The position numbers and the translations under genes were made by a program. Below the pieces are notes generated by a model that made no database searches, was not told where the DNA came from, and worked only from the letters and a program-made list of their open reading frames with translations. This document shows positions 44,048-55,456 of a stretch of 64,000 nt of DNA, in pieces; the first letter of the stretch is position 1; the number at the start of each line of letters is the position of its first letter. This DNA comes from Leucobacter sp. OH1287 (GTDB taxonomy: Bacteria; Actinomycetota; Actinomycetes; Actinomycetales; Microbacteriaceae): NCBI RefSeq assembly GCF_003859945.1, contig NZ_RQYM01000002.1:62001-126000 (forward strand), given 5' to 3'.

Positions 44048-44497
44048 CTAGTGCTGCTGCCTCCAAATAATCAGGTGTTGCTCGTTAAATCCGGGCGCGC
44101 ATCGGGTGCAGGAGCTTTGCCTGGTTGGGCGGCGGAAACGAAACACCTCGTGACCTGCCGGGCAGCTACCAATCCATTTCGCGTGCTCACCAGCTATCTC
44201 ACCGCTGTGGGTGCGGCCGCCCACATAACCGATTGCCTCGCAAGCCTCCCGCCACAGTCGGCCGTGCCCGGCTTCGGGACCAGCGATCGCGTGCGCAACC
44301 TCGTGCAGCAGCGTCTGGTGAACATCGTCGTCACTCCACTTCGCCGCAAGATAGCGCGACACCGTGATCTGCTTCTGCACGAAACGGGTCGAGCCCGCAC
44401 GGGTTTTCGCGCTGTCAAATCGGAAACTCCACGACTCATCGAGATACATGCGGATCAGCGCGTTCGCCCACACCTCAACCCTGGCTAGATCGCTCAT
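44048..44497 (-). CDS. SprT-like zinc metalloprotease family protein
   Basis: A 149-residue protein with the zincin motif HEVAHAIAGPEAGHG, that is HExxH with a downstream His ligand. A C-terminal zinc knuckle is formed by SCPAGHEV and CTRC. It resembles the protease domain of SPRTN/SprT, which degrades DNA-protein crosslinks in eukaryotes; bacterial versions are poorly characterised. The ATG overlaps the upstream gene stop (ATGA), so it is translated with the spermidine-synthase-like gene. Confidence 0.88.
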   Translation of the reverse strand: MSDLARVEVWANALIRMYLDESWSFRFDSAKTRAGSTRFVQKQITVSRYLAAKWSDDDVHQTLLHEVAHAIAGPEAGHGRLWREACEAIGYVGGRTHSGEIAGEHAKWIGSCPAGHEVFRFRRPTRQSSCTRCAPGFNEQHLIIWRQQH

Positions 44498-45339
44498 CCA
44501 AACAGTCCCTCCGGGGGCTGCGGTGACGCGGTTGCGGTCTGATCGGTAACCGGTTTCGCCCCCGCGATGAACGCCGCCAGTTCTGCGTCAAGCAGCAGCC
44601 TGGCCGGGTGGGGTCCAGCGTTTAACGCGCGGGGGAGCATACTAAAGTCTCTGTCAGCGAGGGCTCCAACGAGCACCACATTGCCGAACCTGCGCCCCTT
44701 CAAAACCTGCGGCTCAGCTACCGCCGCCACTCTCGGCAGCATGCTCTGCAGCGTCGCCAGCTGGGATCTAACGAACCGCTGCCCCTGCCCATCCGCTGCG
44801 TTCACCACGATTAGTCCGGTCGGCGCTAGAAAAGGGAGCAGCGTTTCATAAAACTCGCGGCTGGTGACGTGCGCGGGAGTGCGAGCGCCGGCAAACACAT
44901 CCACCACGATAATGTCTGCTTTACCGTGCAAACCGGCGGGCAGTTTCGCCGCCACCTCCCGGGCGTCACCCCGCCTGATACGAATATTTGCGCGCTGCGG
45001 CAGCGGATAGTGCGCCCGCACAAAATCCACCAGCTCACCGTTCAACTCGATCACCTGCTGCCCAGATCCCGGCCTGGTCGCCGCAATATAGCGCGGCAGA
45101 GTAAAAGCGCCGCCTCCCAGGTGGATCGCGCAAATCGGCTCCTCAGCAGGCGCGCAGGCATCAATCAGGTGCCCAATTCGGCGCATATAAGAGAAGAACA
45201 GCTGTGACGGATCCGCCGGGTTAATGTGCGATTGCGGTGTGCCGTTCAACAGCAACTGCACCGCGCCGAGATTGTACGGATCCGCCTCAAACGCGGCAAC
45301 GGAACCGTCGGGCAGGGTTGTTTCGTGAAGCACTGTCAT
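44494..45339 (-). CDS. Spermidine synthase-like methyltransferase-fold protein
   Basis: A 281-residue Rossmann protein. The nucleotide motif AIHLGGGAFTLPRYIA is followed by VIELNGELVDFVRAHY, RRGDAREVAAKL and ADIIVVDVFAGA, in the order seen in polyamine synthases and SAM methyltransferases. The substrate-binding Asp pattern is not clearly that of SpeE, so the function may differ. No other polyamine genes are nearby. The last ten residues are encoded by DNA overlapping the SprT-like start. Confidence 0.82.
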   Translation of the reverse strand: MTVLHETTLPDGSVAAFEADPYNLGAVQLLLNGTPQSHINPADPSQLFFSYMRRIGHLIDACAPAEEPICAIHLGGGAFTLPRYIAATRPGSGQQVIELNGELVDFVRAHYPLPQRANIRIRRGDAREVAAKLPAGLHGKADIIVVDVFAGARTPAHVTSREFYETLLPFLAPTGLIVVNAADGQGQRFVRSQLATLQSMLPRVAAVAEPQVLKGRRFGNVVLVGALADRDFSMLPRALNAGPHPARLLLDAELAAFIAGAKPVTDQTATASPQPPEGLFG

Positions 45340-45441
45340 AATTCTGGTGAGCTTTGGTTGGTGGGCGGATCGGGTTGCGAACTGGTCTGCGAGGTTTATG
45401 CCTCCAGCAGTAATCGTAGCCTGTTAAGCCCTGAAAAAGGT

Positions 45442-45469
45442 TTGACGCTGTTGCGGTTGCTGCTATAGC
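45442..45469 (+). promoter_or_regulatory. Promoter of the small secreted protein gene
   Basis: A -35 TTGACG (45442-45447) and a -10 TATAGC (45464-45469) have 16-bp spacing, 61 bp before the ATG. Confidence 0.55.
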
Positions 45470-45530
45470 CGTGGTAACTTTTGCTATATAGATTTGGGCT
45501 GCATGTTGCCACAAACAAAGGGGTTAAGCG

Positions 45531-45848
45531 ATGATTAGAAAAGCAGTTGCCTTGTCACTCGCAGGGGCTTTATTGGGAGTAAGTTCCCCGCTGGTTACCG
45601 GTGGTGCTGTGGCAGAAACAGAGTATGACGGTTTTGTGTATGTCTATGGAAAACACGAGGATGTGCTCAGTCCTGATGTTATCGCGGCGGTTGACCGGGA
45701 GTTGCGCGCGCTAGCGGGTAAGCAGAGCCCTGATCAGATCGCGAAACTGCTGGCAATGGAGAACACTGTGCAGTTGGTTGATGATCAGACACTAGAGGTT
45801 GTGGCGGCGGTTAATGTGCGCTTCCACAGTATCTTTAAGCAGCAGTAA
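45531..45848 (+). CDS. Small secreted protein of unknown function
   Basis: A 105-residue protein with a clear signal peptide (MIRKAVALSLAGALLGVSSP, cleavage probably after AVA). The mature part of about 77 residues is helical (VIAAVDRELRALAGKQSPDQ, then LEVVAAVNVRF) with no Cys. Not recognised. It sits alone upstream of rpoB with its own promoter. Lower GC and a simple composition do not decide its origin. Confidence 0.7.
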   Translation: MIRKAVALSLAGALLGVSSPLVTGGAVAETEYDGFVYVYGKHEDVLSPDVIAAVDRELRALAGKQSPDQIAKLLAMENTVQLVDDQTLEVVAAVNVRFHSIFKQQ

Positions 45849-45915
45849 GTATAGAGGGAGCGTTGCAGCGGTAGCAAAAACCCGACAGTTTTGCAAAAAG
45901 CTGCTTGCGCGGTGC

Positions 45916-45943
45916 TTGACAGGTAGTGTAAGCTAGGTAGTTG
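45916..45943 (+). promoter_or_regulatory. Candidate rpoB promoter
   Basis: A perfect TTGACA (45916-45921) is followed after 16 bp by TAGTTG (45938-45943), leaving a leader of about 130 nt before the TTG start of rpoB. No L10 or L7/L12 genes precede rpoB here. The -10 match is weak. Confidence 0.45.
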
Positions 45944-46080
45944 CACCTCGTGACTTCAGTCTGCCTTCATATAGCGGTCGGTGGTTCAGTAAAACAGACA
46001 TTACAAGAGTCTTAGCCGCGGGGTAAAAATCGCAAGACTCAACAAATCTACCCGGTAACGGGTCGACGGAGGTAGGTTCA

Positions 46081-49000
46081 TTGGCTGCTGCGAATAACGC
46101 ACCCAAAACTCCCAAGAACGGCCGCGCCCACCAGCGCGTCTCGTTCGCTAAAATCTCAGACACTATTGAGGTTCCTGATCTGCTCGCGCTGCAGACAGAG
46201 AGCTTTGACTGGCTGGTTGGTGACGACGCTTGGAAAGAGCGGCTAGCCGAGGCCGAGGCAGCTGGTCGCACAGACGTGCCAACTGTTAGCGGTCTTGAAG
46301 AGGTCTTCACCGAGATCTCTCCGATCGAAGATAACAGCCAGACCATGGAGCTCTCGTTCGAGAACCCAATTCTTGACGAGCAGAAATACACCATTGAAGA
46401 GTGTAAAGAGCGTGGCAAAACATACGCTGCTCCGCTCTATGTAGAGGCATCCTTCTACAACAAAGAAACTGACGTGCTGAAGAGCCAGACGGTCTACATG
46501 GGTGACTTCCCGATTATGACCGACAAGGGTACCTTCATTATTAACGGCACCGAGCGTGTTATCGTTTCGCAGCTGGTTCGTTCACCGGGCGTCTACTTTG
46601 AACGCACCCCTGAGAAGAACAGCGACAAGGACGTGTTCACCGCTCGCGTGATCCCTAGCCGTGGCGCCTGGCTGGAGTTCGAGATCGACAAGCGTGACCA
46701 GGTTGCTGTGCGTATTGACCGCAAGCGTAAGCAGTCTGTGACCGTGTTCCTGAAGGCTCTCGGCCTCACCCACGATGAGATCGCCGAAGAGTTCAACGGA
46801 TATGAGTCAATTGCGCTGACCCTTGAAAAAGACACCATCAGCTCTCAGGAAGAGGCGCTGAAAGACATCTACCGGAAGCAGCGTCCGGGTGAGCAGGTTG
46901 CGATTGAGGCAGCCCGCGCACTGCTCGACAACAGCTACTTCAAACCAAAGCGCTACGACCTGGCGAAGGTTGGTCGTTACAAGATCAACCGCAAGCTCGG
47001 CCTTGAACTGCCGATCGAACAGTCAACCCTGACCGTTGAAGACATCGTTGCAACCATCAAATACCTGGTTGCGCTGCACGCTGGCGACAAGAGTGTGCAG
47101 GGGATCCGCCGCGGTGAGATCGTGGAGATCCCACTCAGCACCGACGACATCGACCACTTCGGCAACCGCCGTATCCGCGCCGTTGGTGAGCTGATCCAAA
47201 ACCAGGTTCGCACCGGTCTCAGCCGTATGGAGCGTGTTGTGCGCGAGCGCATGACAACCCAGGACATTGAGGCGATCACCCCGAACACCCTGATCAACAC
47301 CAGGCCAGTGCTCGCGGCGATTAAAGAGTTCTTCGGTACCAGCCAGCTGTCACAGTTTATGGACCAGAACAACCCGCTCGCGGGTCTGACCAACAAGCGT
47401 CGTCTCTCCGCTCTCGGCCCGGGTGGTCTGAGCCGTGACCGTGCCGGCGTAGAGGTGCGAGACGTGCACCCTTCACACTACGGCAGAATGTGTCCAATTG
47501 AGACCCCTGAAGGTCCAAACATTGGTCTGATCGGTGCGCTCGCTACCTTCGCGCGCATCAACGCCTTCGGTTTCATCGAGACCCCGTACCGCAAGGTAGA
47601 AAACGGCAAAGTAACCGACCGTATCGACTACCTGACCGCGCACGAGGAGGACGAGTTCCTGATCGCGCAGGCCGGTGCCCGCATTAGCGAAACCGGTGAG
47701 TTCCTGCAGGAGAAAGTGCTCGCGCGTCCAAAGGGTTCAGAGGTTGTGCTGGTTGACGCAACCAGCGTTGACTACATCGACGTTTCACCGCGTCAGATGG
47801 TTTCGGTTGCTACCTCGCTCATTCCGTTCCTCGAGCACGACGATGCTAACCGTGCGCTGATGGGTGCGAACATGCAGCGTCAGGCGGTGCCTCTGCTGCA
47901 GGCAGAGAGCCCGTTGGTTGGAACCGGTATGGAAGGCTTCGCCGCAATCGACGCCGGTGACGTAATCGTCGCCGACGAGGCCGGTGTTGTTAGCTCGGTA
48001 TCCGCTGATGTTGTCACCCTGCAGCTTGACGAGGGTGGCACCAAGAGCTACTACACCCGCAAGTTCGACCGCTCAAACCAGGGCACCAACTACAACCACC
48101 GCGTAATTGTGCGCGCCGGTGACCGGGTTGAGAAGGGCGAGGTTATTGCCGACGGCCCAGCAACCCAGAACGGTGAGCTCGCGCTCGGAAAGAACCTGCT
48201 CGTGGCGTTCATGCCGTGGGAAGGCCTCAACTACGAGGACGCGATCATCCTCAGCCAGAACCTGGTAAAGGACGACACCCTCTCCTCGATTCACATCGAA
48301 GAGTACGACGTGGACGCCCGCGACACCAAGCTCGGTAAAGAAGAGATCACCCGCGACCTGCCAAACGCTTCACAGGATTCGCTGAAGGATCTCGACGACC
48401 GCGGTATTGTTCGCATCGGCGCCGAGGTGCGCCCGGGTGACATTCTCGTTGGTAAGGTCACACCGAAGGGTGAGACCGAGCTCAGCGCTGAAGAGCGTCT
48501 GCTCCGCGCGATCTTCAACGAGAAGAGCCGCGAGGTGCGTGACACCTCCCTGAAGGTGCCACACGGTGTCTCCGGAACCGTTACCGCTGTGAAGGTGTTT
48601 GACGCAAGCGATGACAGCGATGACGAGCTCGGCTCAGGCGTAAACCAGCGCGTTGTTGTCTACATTGCCCAGAAGCGTAAGATCACCGAGGGTGACAAGC
48701 TCGCGGGCCGTCACGGCAACAAGGGTGTTATCTCCAAGATTCTCCCTGTTGAGGACATGCCATTCCTCGAGGACGGCACCCCGGTTGACGTGATCCTCAA
48801 CCCGCTCGGTATTCCAGGCCGTATGAACTTCGGCCAGGTGCTTGAAACCCACCTCGGGTGGATCGCGAAACAGGGCTGGGATACAACCGGCGCCGCCGAG
48901 TGGGCTGCGAACCTGCCAGCAGACGCGCGTAGCGCAGCTCCGGGCACAAAGGTTGCAACACCCGTGTTTGACGGTGCAACAGAGGCCGAAATCTCTGGCC

Positions 49001-49572
49001 TGCTCGATTCAACACTGCCCAACCGTGACGGTGTGCGCATGATCGACTCAAGCGGTAAAACCCGCCTGTTCGACGGCCGCTCAGGTGAACCATTCCCGTA
49101 CCCAATCTCGGTTGGTTACATGTACATCCTGAAGCTGCACCACCTCGTGGATGACAAGATCCACGCCCGGTCAACAGGCCCTTACTCAATGATTACGCAG
49201 CAGCCGCTGGGTGGTAAAGCCCAGTTCGGTGGCCAGCGTTTCGGTGAGATGGAGGTTTGGGCACTTGAGGCATACGGTGCGGCATACGCACTGCAAGAGC
49301 TGCTCACCGTCAAGTCTGACGACATTCTCGGCCGTGTGAAGGTTTATGAAGCGATTGTGCGCGGCGAGAACATTCCGGAGCCTGGTGTTCCCGAGTCGTT
49401 CCGCGTGCTGATGAAGGAAATGCAGTCTCTCTGCCTCAACGTCGAAGTGCTCGGCGCTGACGGTGAAGCAGTTGCTCTGCGTGACTCAGGAGAAGAAGCA
49501 CAGCGCACAACCGAAGAGATGGGTATCAACATCTCAACCAGCTTTGAAACCTCGTCAGTAGACGAAATCTAA
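46081..49572 (+). CDS. rpoB: DNA-directed RNA polymerase subunit beta
   Basis: The 1163-residue beta subunit is complete. The TTG start has GGAGG at 46069-46073. The rifamycin cluster reads [21 protein letters not shown]. The residue equal to E. coli His526 is Asn438 (codon AAC at 47392-47394), and the Ser equal to 522 is Ala. Asp516 and Ser531 equivalents are normal. Other family blocks such as [22 protein letters not shown] and [13 protein letters not shown] are intact. Codon use is strongly biased, as expected of high expression. It has only one GGATCC. Confidence 0.98.
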   Translation: MAAANNAPKTPKNGRAHQRVSFAKISDTIEVPDLLALQTESFDWLVGDDAWKERLAEAEAAGRTDVPTVSGLEEVFTEISPIEDNSQTMELSFENPILDEQKYTIEECKERGKTYAAPLYVEASFYNKETDVLKSQTVYMGDFPIMTDKGTFIINGTERVIVSQLVRSPGVYFERTPEKNSDKDVFTARVIPSRGAWLEFEIDKRDQVAVRIDRKRKQSVTVFLKALGLTHDEIAEEFNGYESIALTLEKDTISSQEEALKDIYRKQRPGEQVAIEAARALLDNSYFKPKRYDLAKVGRYKINRKLGLELPIEQSTLTVEDIVATIKYLVALHAGDKSVQGIRRGEIVEIPLSTDDIDHFGNRRIRAVGELIQNQVRTGLSRMERVVRERMTTQDIEAITPNTLINTRPVLAAIKEFFGTSQLSQFMDQNNPLAGLTNKRRLSALGPGGLSRDRAGVEVRDVHPSHYGRMCPIETPEGPNIGLIGALATFARINAFGFIETPYRKVENGKVTDRIDYLTAHEEDEFLIAQAGARISETGEFLQEKVLARPKGSEVVLVDATSVDYIDVSPRQMVSVATSLIPFLEHDDANRALMGANMQRQAVPLLQAESPLVGTGMEGFAAIDAGDVIVADEAGVVSSVSADVVTLQLDEGGTKSYYTRKFDRSNQGTNYNHRVIVRAGDRVEKGEVIADGPATQNGELALGKNLLVAFMPWEGLNYEDAIILSQNLVKDDTLSSIHIEEYDVDARDTKLGKEEITRDLPNASQDSLKDLDDRGIVRIGAEVRPGDILVGKVTPKGETELSAEERLLRAIFNEKSREVRDTSLKVPHGVSGTVTAVKVFDASDDSDDELGSGVNQRVVVYIAQKRKITEGDKLAGRHGNKGVISKILPVEDMPFLEDGTPVDVILNPLGIPGRMNFGQVLETHLGWIAKQGWDTTGAAEWAANLPADARSAAPGTKVATPVFDGATEAEISGLLDSTLPNRDGVRMIDSSGKTRLFDGRSGEPFPYPISVGYMYILKLHHLVDDKIHARSTGPYSMITQQPLGGKAQFGGQRFGEMEVWALEAYGAAYALQELLTVKSDDILGRVKVYEAIVRGENIPEPGVPESFRVLMKEMQSLCLNVEVLGADGEAVALRDSGEEAQRTTEEMGINISTSFETSSVDEI

Positions 49573-49617
49573 GCCGGTCCAGACAACAAAAATTTTGATC
49601 TTCAATTAGGAGAAACA

Positions 49618-52600
49618 TTGCTCGAAGGAACTAGTTTCAATGAGCTCCAGATCCGTCTGGCCACCGCTGAGGATATTCGCAGCTGGTCATTCGGTGAGGT
49701 AAAGAAACCAGAAACCATCAACTACCGTACCCTCAAACCAGAGAAAGACGGCCTGTTTGGTGAGCAGATCTTCGGCCCAAGCCGAGACTGGGAGTGCGCC
49801 TGCGGTAAATACAAGCGAGTCCGCTACAAGGGCATTGTTTGTGAGCGCTGTGGCGTTGAGGTAACCAAGTCGAGCGTGCGTCGTGAGCGCATGGGGCACA
49901 TTGAGCTTGCCGCACCAGTAACCCACATTTGGTATTTCAAGGGTGTGCCGAGCCGCCTCGGCTACCTGCTCGATCTCGCACCAAAAGACCTTGAGAAGGT
50001 CATCTACTTCGCCGCATACATGGTGATTGATGTGGACGAAGAGGGACGCCACGAGGATCTTGAGGAGCTCGAGCACGAGCTGCGTCTTGAAAAGCAGCAG
50101 CTTGAAACCGATCGTGACATCAGGATCGCCCGCCGCCAGGAGCAGCTAGAGGCTGACCTTGCGCGCATGGAGGAAGAGGGCGCAAAATCTGACCAGAAGA
50201 AGCGCACCAACACCGCCGCAGAAAAAGAGATTGAGCAGATCCGCCGCGACGTTGACACCGAGCTGGCGCTGATGGACGCTGCCTGGGAGCAGTTCCGTGA
50301 GCTCAAGGTTGGTGACCTGAAGCCAGAAGACGCAGTCTTTAACGAGCTGATGGATCGCTACGGCGACTACTTTGAGGCATTCATGGGTGCTGAGGCGATT
50401 AAGCGTCGCCTGCAGAGCCTCGACCTGAAAGCCGAGAGCGAAGACCTGCACCTGCAGATAGCCGAGGGTAAGGGCCAGAAAAAGATCCGCGCGATTAAGC
50501 GCCTGCGGGTTGTTAACAGCTTCCTGCAGACCGGTGCGAGCCCAGCCTCAATGGTGCTCGACGTTGTACCGGTGATCCCGCCAGAGCTGCGCCCAATGGT
50601 GCAGCTGGACGGTGGCCGCTTCGCAACCAGCGACCTCAACGACCTCTACCGCCGCGTTATCAACCGTAACAACCGTCTCCGCCGCCTGCTCGACATTGGC
50701 GCGCCAGAGATGATCGTTAACAACGAGAAGCGGATGCTGCAGGAAGCGGTTGACGCGCTGTTCGATAACGGACGCCGCGGCCGCCCAGTTACCGGAACCG
50801 GCAACCGTGCCCTCAAGTCACTGAGCGATATGCTCAAGGGTAAGCAGGGTCGTTTCCGTCAGAACCTGCTCGGTAAGCGTGTAGACTACTCTGGCCGTTC
50901 GGTTATTGTGGTCGGTCCGCAGCTGAAACTGCACCAGTGTGGTCTGCCAAAGCAGATGGCGTTGGAGCTCTTTAAGCCGTTCGTGATCAAGCGTCTTATC
51001 GACCTGTCACACGCACAAAACATCAAGGCTGCAAAGCGTATGGTTGAGCGCGCCCGTCCAGAGGTTTGGGACGTGCTCGAAGAGATCATCCGCGAGCGCC
51101 CAGTGCTGCTCAACCGTGCACCAACCCTGCACCGCCTGGGTATTCAGGCGTTTGAGCCGCAGCTCGTTGAGGGTAAAGCGATCCAGCTGCACCCGCTCGT
51201 GTGTGCCGCGTTCAACGCTGACTTCGACGGTGACCAGATGGCTGTGCACCTGCCGCTGTCTGTTGAGGCGCAGGCTGAGGCGCGCATGCTGATGCTCGCG
51301 TCAAACAACATCCTGAAGCCGTCAGACGGTCGCCCGGTAACCCTGCCAGCGCAGGATATGATTATCGGCCTGCACCACCTGACCACCATCAAGCAGGGAG
51401 CTACCGGTGAGGGGCGGGCGTTTGGATCCGTCGCCGAGGCCATTCTCGCGTTCGACCAGGGCACCCTGGATCTCGGTGCGCTCGTGAAGATCCGCTTCCC
51501 GCAGCACACCGATTCACAGGGTGAGCACCACGACAAGCCGGTGCTGGTTGAGACCACACTCGGTCGCGCTATCTTCAACGAGGCGCTGCCAGAGGACTAC
51601 CCTTACTTCGATAAGGTTGCAGACAAGGGAGCTCTCTCCGGTCTGGTTAACGACCTCGCTGAGCGGTACCCGAAGGTTGAGGTTGCTGCTGCGCTCGACA
51701 ACATCAAAGACGCCGGATTCTACTGGGCAAGCCGCTCAGGTGTTACCGTTGCGCTCTCTGACGTGCTTACCCCAGCAAACAAGGGCGAGATTATCGCGCA
51801 GCACGAGAAGCAGGCGCAGGCGGTGCAGAAGAAGTTCGACAAGGGTCTGATCACCGATGACGAGCGTCGTCGTGAACTGGTTGAGATCTGGACCGAAGCA
51901 ACCGAGGAGGTTGCTGAGGCGATGCGCGAAACCTACCCAGAGGACAACACCATCTACCGCATGGTTTCCTCCGGTGCTCGTGGTAACTGGCTGCAGATCC
52001 GGAACATTTCCGCGATCCGTGGTCTGGTGAACGACACCAAGGGCGCAACCATTGCGCGTCCGATCCTCAACTCATACCGTGAGGGTCTGTCAGTTGCCGA
52101 GTACTTCATCGCGACACACGGTGCGCGTAAGGGTCTCGCCGACACCGCGCTGCGTACCGCGGACTCTGGTTACCTGACCCGTCGTCTGGTGGACGTTTCA
52201 CAGGACGTGATCATCCGCGAGGCAGACTGTGGCACCAAGCGTGGCCTCGACCTGGTTATCGCGGCACCCGACGAGAACGGTGTGCTCGTGCGTGACGAGG
52301 ACGTGGAGAACAGCGTTTACGCTCGCACCCTCGCAGCCGACGTGGTTAACGAGGCAGGCGAGGTGCTGCTTGAGGCTGGATCAGACGTCGGTGACGTAGC
52401 GATCAACAAGCTGATCAACGCCGGTGTTACCGAGCTGAAGGTGCGCTCCGTGCTCACCTGTGAGTCAGCGGTTGGTGTTTGCGCCGCCTGCTACGGTCGC
52501 TCACTGGCAACCGGTCAGCGCGTAGACATTGGTGAGGCAGTCGGTATTATCGCCGCGCAGTCGATTGGTGAGCCGGGAACCCAGCTGACCATGCGTACCT

Positions 52601-53511
52601 TCCACACCGGTGGTTCTGCGTCAGCGGACGACATCACCCAGGGTCTGCCACGTGTGCAGGAGCTGTTTGAGGCGCGTACCCCGAAGGGTGCTTCACCGAT
52701 TGCTGAGGCCGCAGGCCGCATCACAATCGAGGACACCGACAAGGGTCGCCGCATCACCCTCACCCCAGACGACGGTGGTGAAGAGAAGGTTTACCCAGTG
52801 CTGATGCGTGCTCACCTGATTGTTGAAGACGGTGACCACGTTGAGCTCGGCCAGCCATTCATCCAGGGCACACTCGACCCGAAGGATGTGCTGCAGGTTG
52901 GTGCAACCGAGAACGGCAAGCACGTTCCGGGTGAGCGCGCGGTACAGAAGTACCTCGTGGGTGGTGTCCAGGGCGTTTACCGCTCACAGGGTGTGCCGAT
53001 CCACGACAAGCACATCGAGGTTATTGTGCGGCAGATGCTGCGCAAGGTCACCGTTATCGACCACGGTGAGACCGAGTTGCTGCCGGGTGAGCTGGTGGAT
53101 CGCGCCCGCTACCAGCGCATTAACCGCGAAGCGGTTGTTGCTGGTAAGCGCCCAGCAACCGCGCGTGCAGAGGTTATGGGTATCACCAAGGCGTCACTCG
53201 CAACCGAGTCATGGCTGAGTGCGGCCTCCTTCCAGGAGACAACCCGCGTCCTCACCCAGGCCGCAACAGAGGGTCTGAAAGATCCACTGATCGGTCTGAA
53301 AGAGAACGTTATCATCGGTAAGCTGATCCCAGCAGGAACCGGTCTCGACCGCTACCGCAAGGTTAAGGTTGAGCCAACCGAGGAAGCGAGCATCGAGCGC
53401 TACCCGAACCGGATTCTCGCCGGCGAAGCAACCTTTGACGAGAACGACTTCTCATTCGTCGACTTCGACAGCTACAACGCCGACGAGTTCGACCCGAGCG
53501 GAATCGAATAG
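49618..53511 (+). CDS. rpoC: DNA-directed RNA polymerase subunit beta-prime
   Basis: The 1297-residue beta-prime subunit begins at TTG 49618 with AGGAG upstream, 45 bp after rpoB. The N-terminal zinc ribbon is [20 protein letters not shown], the catalytic metal loop is [12 protein letters not shown], and the second zinc site uses Cys in [23 protein letters not shown]. The trigger loop and bridge helix region ([15 protein letters not shown]) are normal. Actinobacterial insertions are as usual. It ends in an acidic tail and a strong terminator. Confidence 0.98.
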   Translation: MLEGTSFNELQIRLATAEDIRSWSFGEVKKPETINYRTLKPEKDGLFGEQIFGPSRDWECACGKYKRVRYKGIVCERCGVEVTKSSVRRERMGHIELAAPVTHIWYFKGVPSRLGYLLDLAPKDLEKVIYFAAYMVIDVDEEGRHEDLEELEHELRLEKQQLETDRDIRIARRQEQLEADLARMEEEGAKSDQKKRTNTAAEKEIEQIRRDVDTELALMDAAWEQFRELKVGDLKPEDAVFNELMDRYGDYFEAFMGAEAIKRRLQSLDLKAESEDLHLQIAEGKGQKKIRAIKRLRVVNSFLQTGASPASMVLDVVPVIPPELRPMVQLDGGRFATSDLNDLYRRVINRNNRLRRLLDIGAPEMIVNNEKRMLQEAVDALFDNGRRGRPVTGTGNRALKSLSDMLKGKQGRFRQNLLGKRVDYSGRSVIVVGPQLKLHQCGLPKQMALELFKPFVIKRLIDLSHAQNIKAAKRMVERARPEVWDVLEEIIRERPVLLNRAPTLHRLGIQAFEPQLVEGKAIQLHPLVCAAFNADFDGDQMAVHLPLSVEAQAEARMLMLASNNILKPSDGRPVTLPAQDMIIGLHHLTTIKQGATGEGRAFGSVAEAILAFDQGTLDLGALVKIRFPQHTDSQGEHHDKPVLVETTLGRAIFNEALPEDYPYFDKVADKGALSGLVNDLAERYPKVEVAAALDNIKDAGFYWASRSGVTVALSDVLTPANKGEIIAQHEKQAQAVQKKFDKGLITDDERRRELVEIWTEATEEVAEAMRETYPEDNTIYRMVSSGARGNWLQIRNISAIRGLVNDTKGATIARPILNSYREGLSVAEYFIATHGARKGLADTALRTADSGYLTRRLVDVSQDVIIREADCGTKRGLDLVIAAPDENGVLVRDEDVENSVYARTLAADVVNEAGEVLLEAGSDVGDVAINKLINAGVTELKVRSVLTCESAVGVCAACYGRSLATGQRVDIGEAVGIIAAQSIGEPGTQLTMRTFHTGGSASADDITQGLPRVQELFEARTPKGASPIAEAAGRITIEDTDKGRRITLTPDDGGEEKVYPVLMRAHLIVEDGDHVELGQPFIQGTLDPKDVLQVGATENGKHVPGERAVQKYLVGGVQGVYRSQGVPIHDKHIEVIVRQMLRKVTVIDHGETELLPGELVDRARYQRINREAVVAGKRPATARAEVMGITKASLATESWLSAASFQETTRVLTQAATEGLKDPLIGLKENVIIGKLIPAGTGLDRYRKVKVEPTEEASIERYPNRILAGEATFDENDFSFVDFDSYNADEFDPSGIE

Positions 53512-53560
53512 CGGCGGCGACAGCGGCTAGCAGCAATTGACTAGTACGCTGAGCTAAGCA

Positions 53561-53606
53561 AAAACGGGGGTGGGTGCCTTAGGGCATCCGCCCCCGCTTT
53601 GTTTTC
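53561..53606 (+). terminator. Rho-independent terminator of rpoBC
   Basis: CGGGGGTGGGTGCC (from 53565) pairs with GGGCATCCGCCCCCG (to 53596) around a TTA loop. A T-rich stretch (CTTTGTTTTC) follows. The remainder of the gap to 53798 shows no gene; it carries leader sequence for the next operon. Confidence 0.9.
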
Positions 53607-53798
53607 TGTGTGTGGTGTAGCAGCGGCCGCTTGTAAGAGGGGAGCTGCGGCATTAGACCGGCTCCGTTTGTCGGGGGTGCGGAGCCGCCAAAAACCTGGA
53701 AAACCGTTTAATTTCAACAAAAATCGGCGCGGTAGTGAGAGAATGGGCTTGCAGCTTGTTAGTTTCAAGAGGTAACTTTGCTCAGCTGAGAGGTGAAA

Positions 53799-54938
53799 AT
53801 GACTGAACCACGCGAAAAAGAAACCCCGGGAGCAGCGCTGCCGGAGACAGAGGCCACACCCGAGGCGGTTGAAGCGGCGGTGTCACGAGCAAGTGACGAG
53901 TCACTAACCGCTGAACCGGTTGTGATTCCCGAGTTTTTGAGGTCGGAAGAGAAGAACGGCGCGGCCGCAGACGGTGCCGCCCGAGACGGCGTTGCTGATA
54001 GCGGTGACGCGGCAGACAGCGGTGCCCGAGATAGTGCTGCCCGTGACGGCGCAGCGCGTGATGCTGCTGCCCGTGACGGTGCCGACCTGAACGGTGATGG
54101 CCGCGACGGTGACGCCGAACTGCGCGAGGCCGATGCTGCCGGTGCTGGCGGATCTACCACCGCGGCAGCTGCGACCGCCGGAGTTGCTGCGGGAGCGGGG
54201 ATCGGATCCGCCCGCGTAAACAGCGCGAAAGCAGCCTACACAGAGGTGAACACCGCAGAGGCCGATGAGCTCTACCGCAAACGTGCGGCCGAAACCTCAA
54301 CCGAGCCATACACACCGGTGGACGCGGCCGCAGCGGCACACACCGGCGACGAAAACTTCGTCCGCATCGAGAAGGATCACCCGATGGCGGGCTTCTATGT
54401 GCAGGCGCCGATCGAACCTGACATGCGCGGCAACCGCCTCGCGGGCTTCTTTATTTCGCTGCTCGCAACCGTTGTGTTCGCGGGCGTTTACAGCGGTGCC
54501 TACGCGCTGCTGCAGCTGCTGTGGGTTGAGCCCGATAACCGTTTCTTTGCGGATGTGCTGCTGCCGTTCTTCGGTTCCGCCCAGTTCTATCTGCCGGTTG
54601 GCGTGTTTGCGCTGGCGCTGATTCTGCTGGTGCTGATCGTCGGCAAAGCGGGCTGGTGGGCTTATGTGCTCGGTGGTTTCCCAATCGCGGGCGCGGTGTG
54701 GATCGCGGCAACCCTCGGTTATGCGCTCTACACCGGTGAGCTGGCTGACGGCTTCAGCTGGCGCAGCCTCACCGAGATCGGTAGTCACGCCAGACTGATC
54801 CTCGCCGGAATTGTGGCGCGTGAGGTGGTTGTCTGGTTTGGTGCGTGGATCGGTGCGCGCGGCCGCCGTGTGAAGCTGAAGAACAAGCAGGCGATGGCTG
54901 ACTACAACGAGGCGCTTGCAGAGACCAACGCAGCATAA
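53799..54938 (+). CDS. Membrane protein with Ala/Asp/Arg low-complexity N-terminus
   Basis: About 379 residues. The first 190 are cytoplasmic and dominated by Ala-Arg-Asp-Gly repeats (AARDGA, ADSG) encoded by imperfect GCCCGTGACGG units. From about residue 200 there are four hydrophobic segments (LAGFFISLLATVVFAGVYSG, YLPVGVFALALILLVLIVG, AYVLGGFPIAGAVWIAATLG, AGIVAREVVVWFGAWIGA). ATG 53799 has GAGAGG upstream; a GTG six bases earlier is less likely. It is the first gene of a coupled three-gene cluster. Function not recognised. Confidence 0.75.
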   Translation: MTEPREKETPGAALPETEATPEAVEAAVSRASDESLTAEPVVIPEFLRSEEKNGAAADGAARDGVADSGDAADSGARDSAARDGAARDAAARDGADLNGDGRDGDAELREADAAGAGGSTTAAAATAGVAAGAGIGSARVNSAKAAYTEVNTAEADELYRKRAAETSTEPYTPVDAAAAAHTGDENFVRIEKDHPMAGFYVQAPIEPDMRGNRLAGFFISLLATVVFAGVYSGAYALLQLLWVEPDNRFFADVLLPFFGSAQFYLPVGVFALALILLVLIVGKAGWWAYVLGGFPIAGAVWIAATLGYALYTGELADGFSWRSLTEIGSHARLILAGIVAREVVVWFGAWIGARGRRVKLKNKQAMADYNEALAETNAA

Positions 54939-55456
54939 TGACCTCCCAGCCGACGCGTAAAATAACCCGCGAGTTTGCCGTTATTGTTTTGGCAATGCTG
55001 CTTGTCTCGCTGTTCGCGTTTATGCTGTTCGGCTGGGGACTGCTGTTCTGGTTTACCGACCAGTGGCCGGTGCCTGAATCACACCCGTACTGGCAGGGTC
55101 CGCTGCTGGTAATTATTGCGTTGATCGGGACCGCGATTCTGCTGTGGCGGGGTGTTATTAGTCTTTTGCGCGGTAATTTTGCGCCGCCGCTCGGCAGGGC
55201 GCTGGTGGTGTTCCTGCTGTGGTATCTGACCTGGTGTGTTGGCGGCACGATTATGAGCTTCGGGCTCGCAAACACCTGGTTTGGTTGGCACGCGCTCATC
55301 GCCGCCGCCGTTATGGCGACCGGGCCGATTCTCAGCTGGTATTTCCTGCTGCGGCAAATCTACGGCCGGAACGTGCGTCCGCGCTGGCTGTGGGAGAAAC
55401 AGGCGGAGCGGGAGCGCGAGATTGACACGCTCAACCGGCTCTGGGAACAGTCATGA
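54938..55456 (+). CDS. Four-helix membrane protein, unknown
   Basis: A 172-residue protein with four hydrophobic segments (FAVIVLAMLLVSLFAFMLFG, LLVIIALIGTAILLW, ALVVFLLWYLTWCVGG, AAAVMATGPILSWYFLL) and a charged C-terminal helix rich in Arg/Glu. Its ATG overlaps the preceding stop (TAATG), and its own stop overlaps the next ATG, so the three genes are translationally coupled. I do not recognise the family; the conserved cluster looks actinobacterial. Confidence 0.72.
   Translation: MTSQPTRKITREFAVIVLAMLLVSLFAFMLFGWGLLFWFTDQWPVPESHPYWQGPLLVIIALIGTAILLWRGVISLLRGNFAPPLGRALVVFLLWYLTWCVGGTIMSFGLANTWFGWHALIAAAVMATGPILSWYFLLRQIYGRNVRPRWLWEKQAEREREIDTLNRLWEQS

Noticed and set aside
44494-45339. Confirmed spermidine synthase (speE)
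   Set aside because: Only the Rossmann fold pattern is clear; the polyamine-binding residues are not evident and no polyamine pathway genes are nearby.
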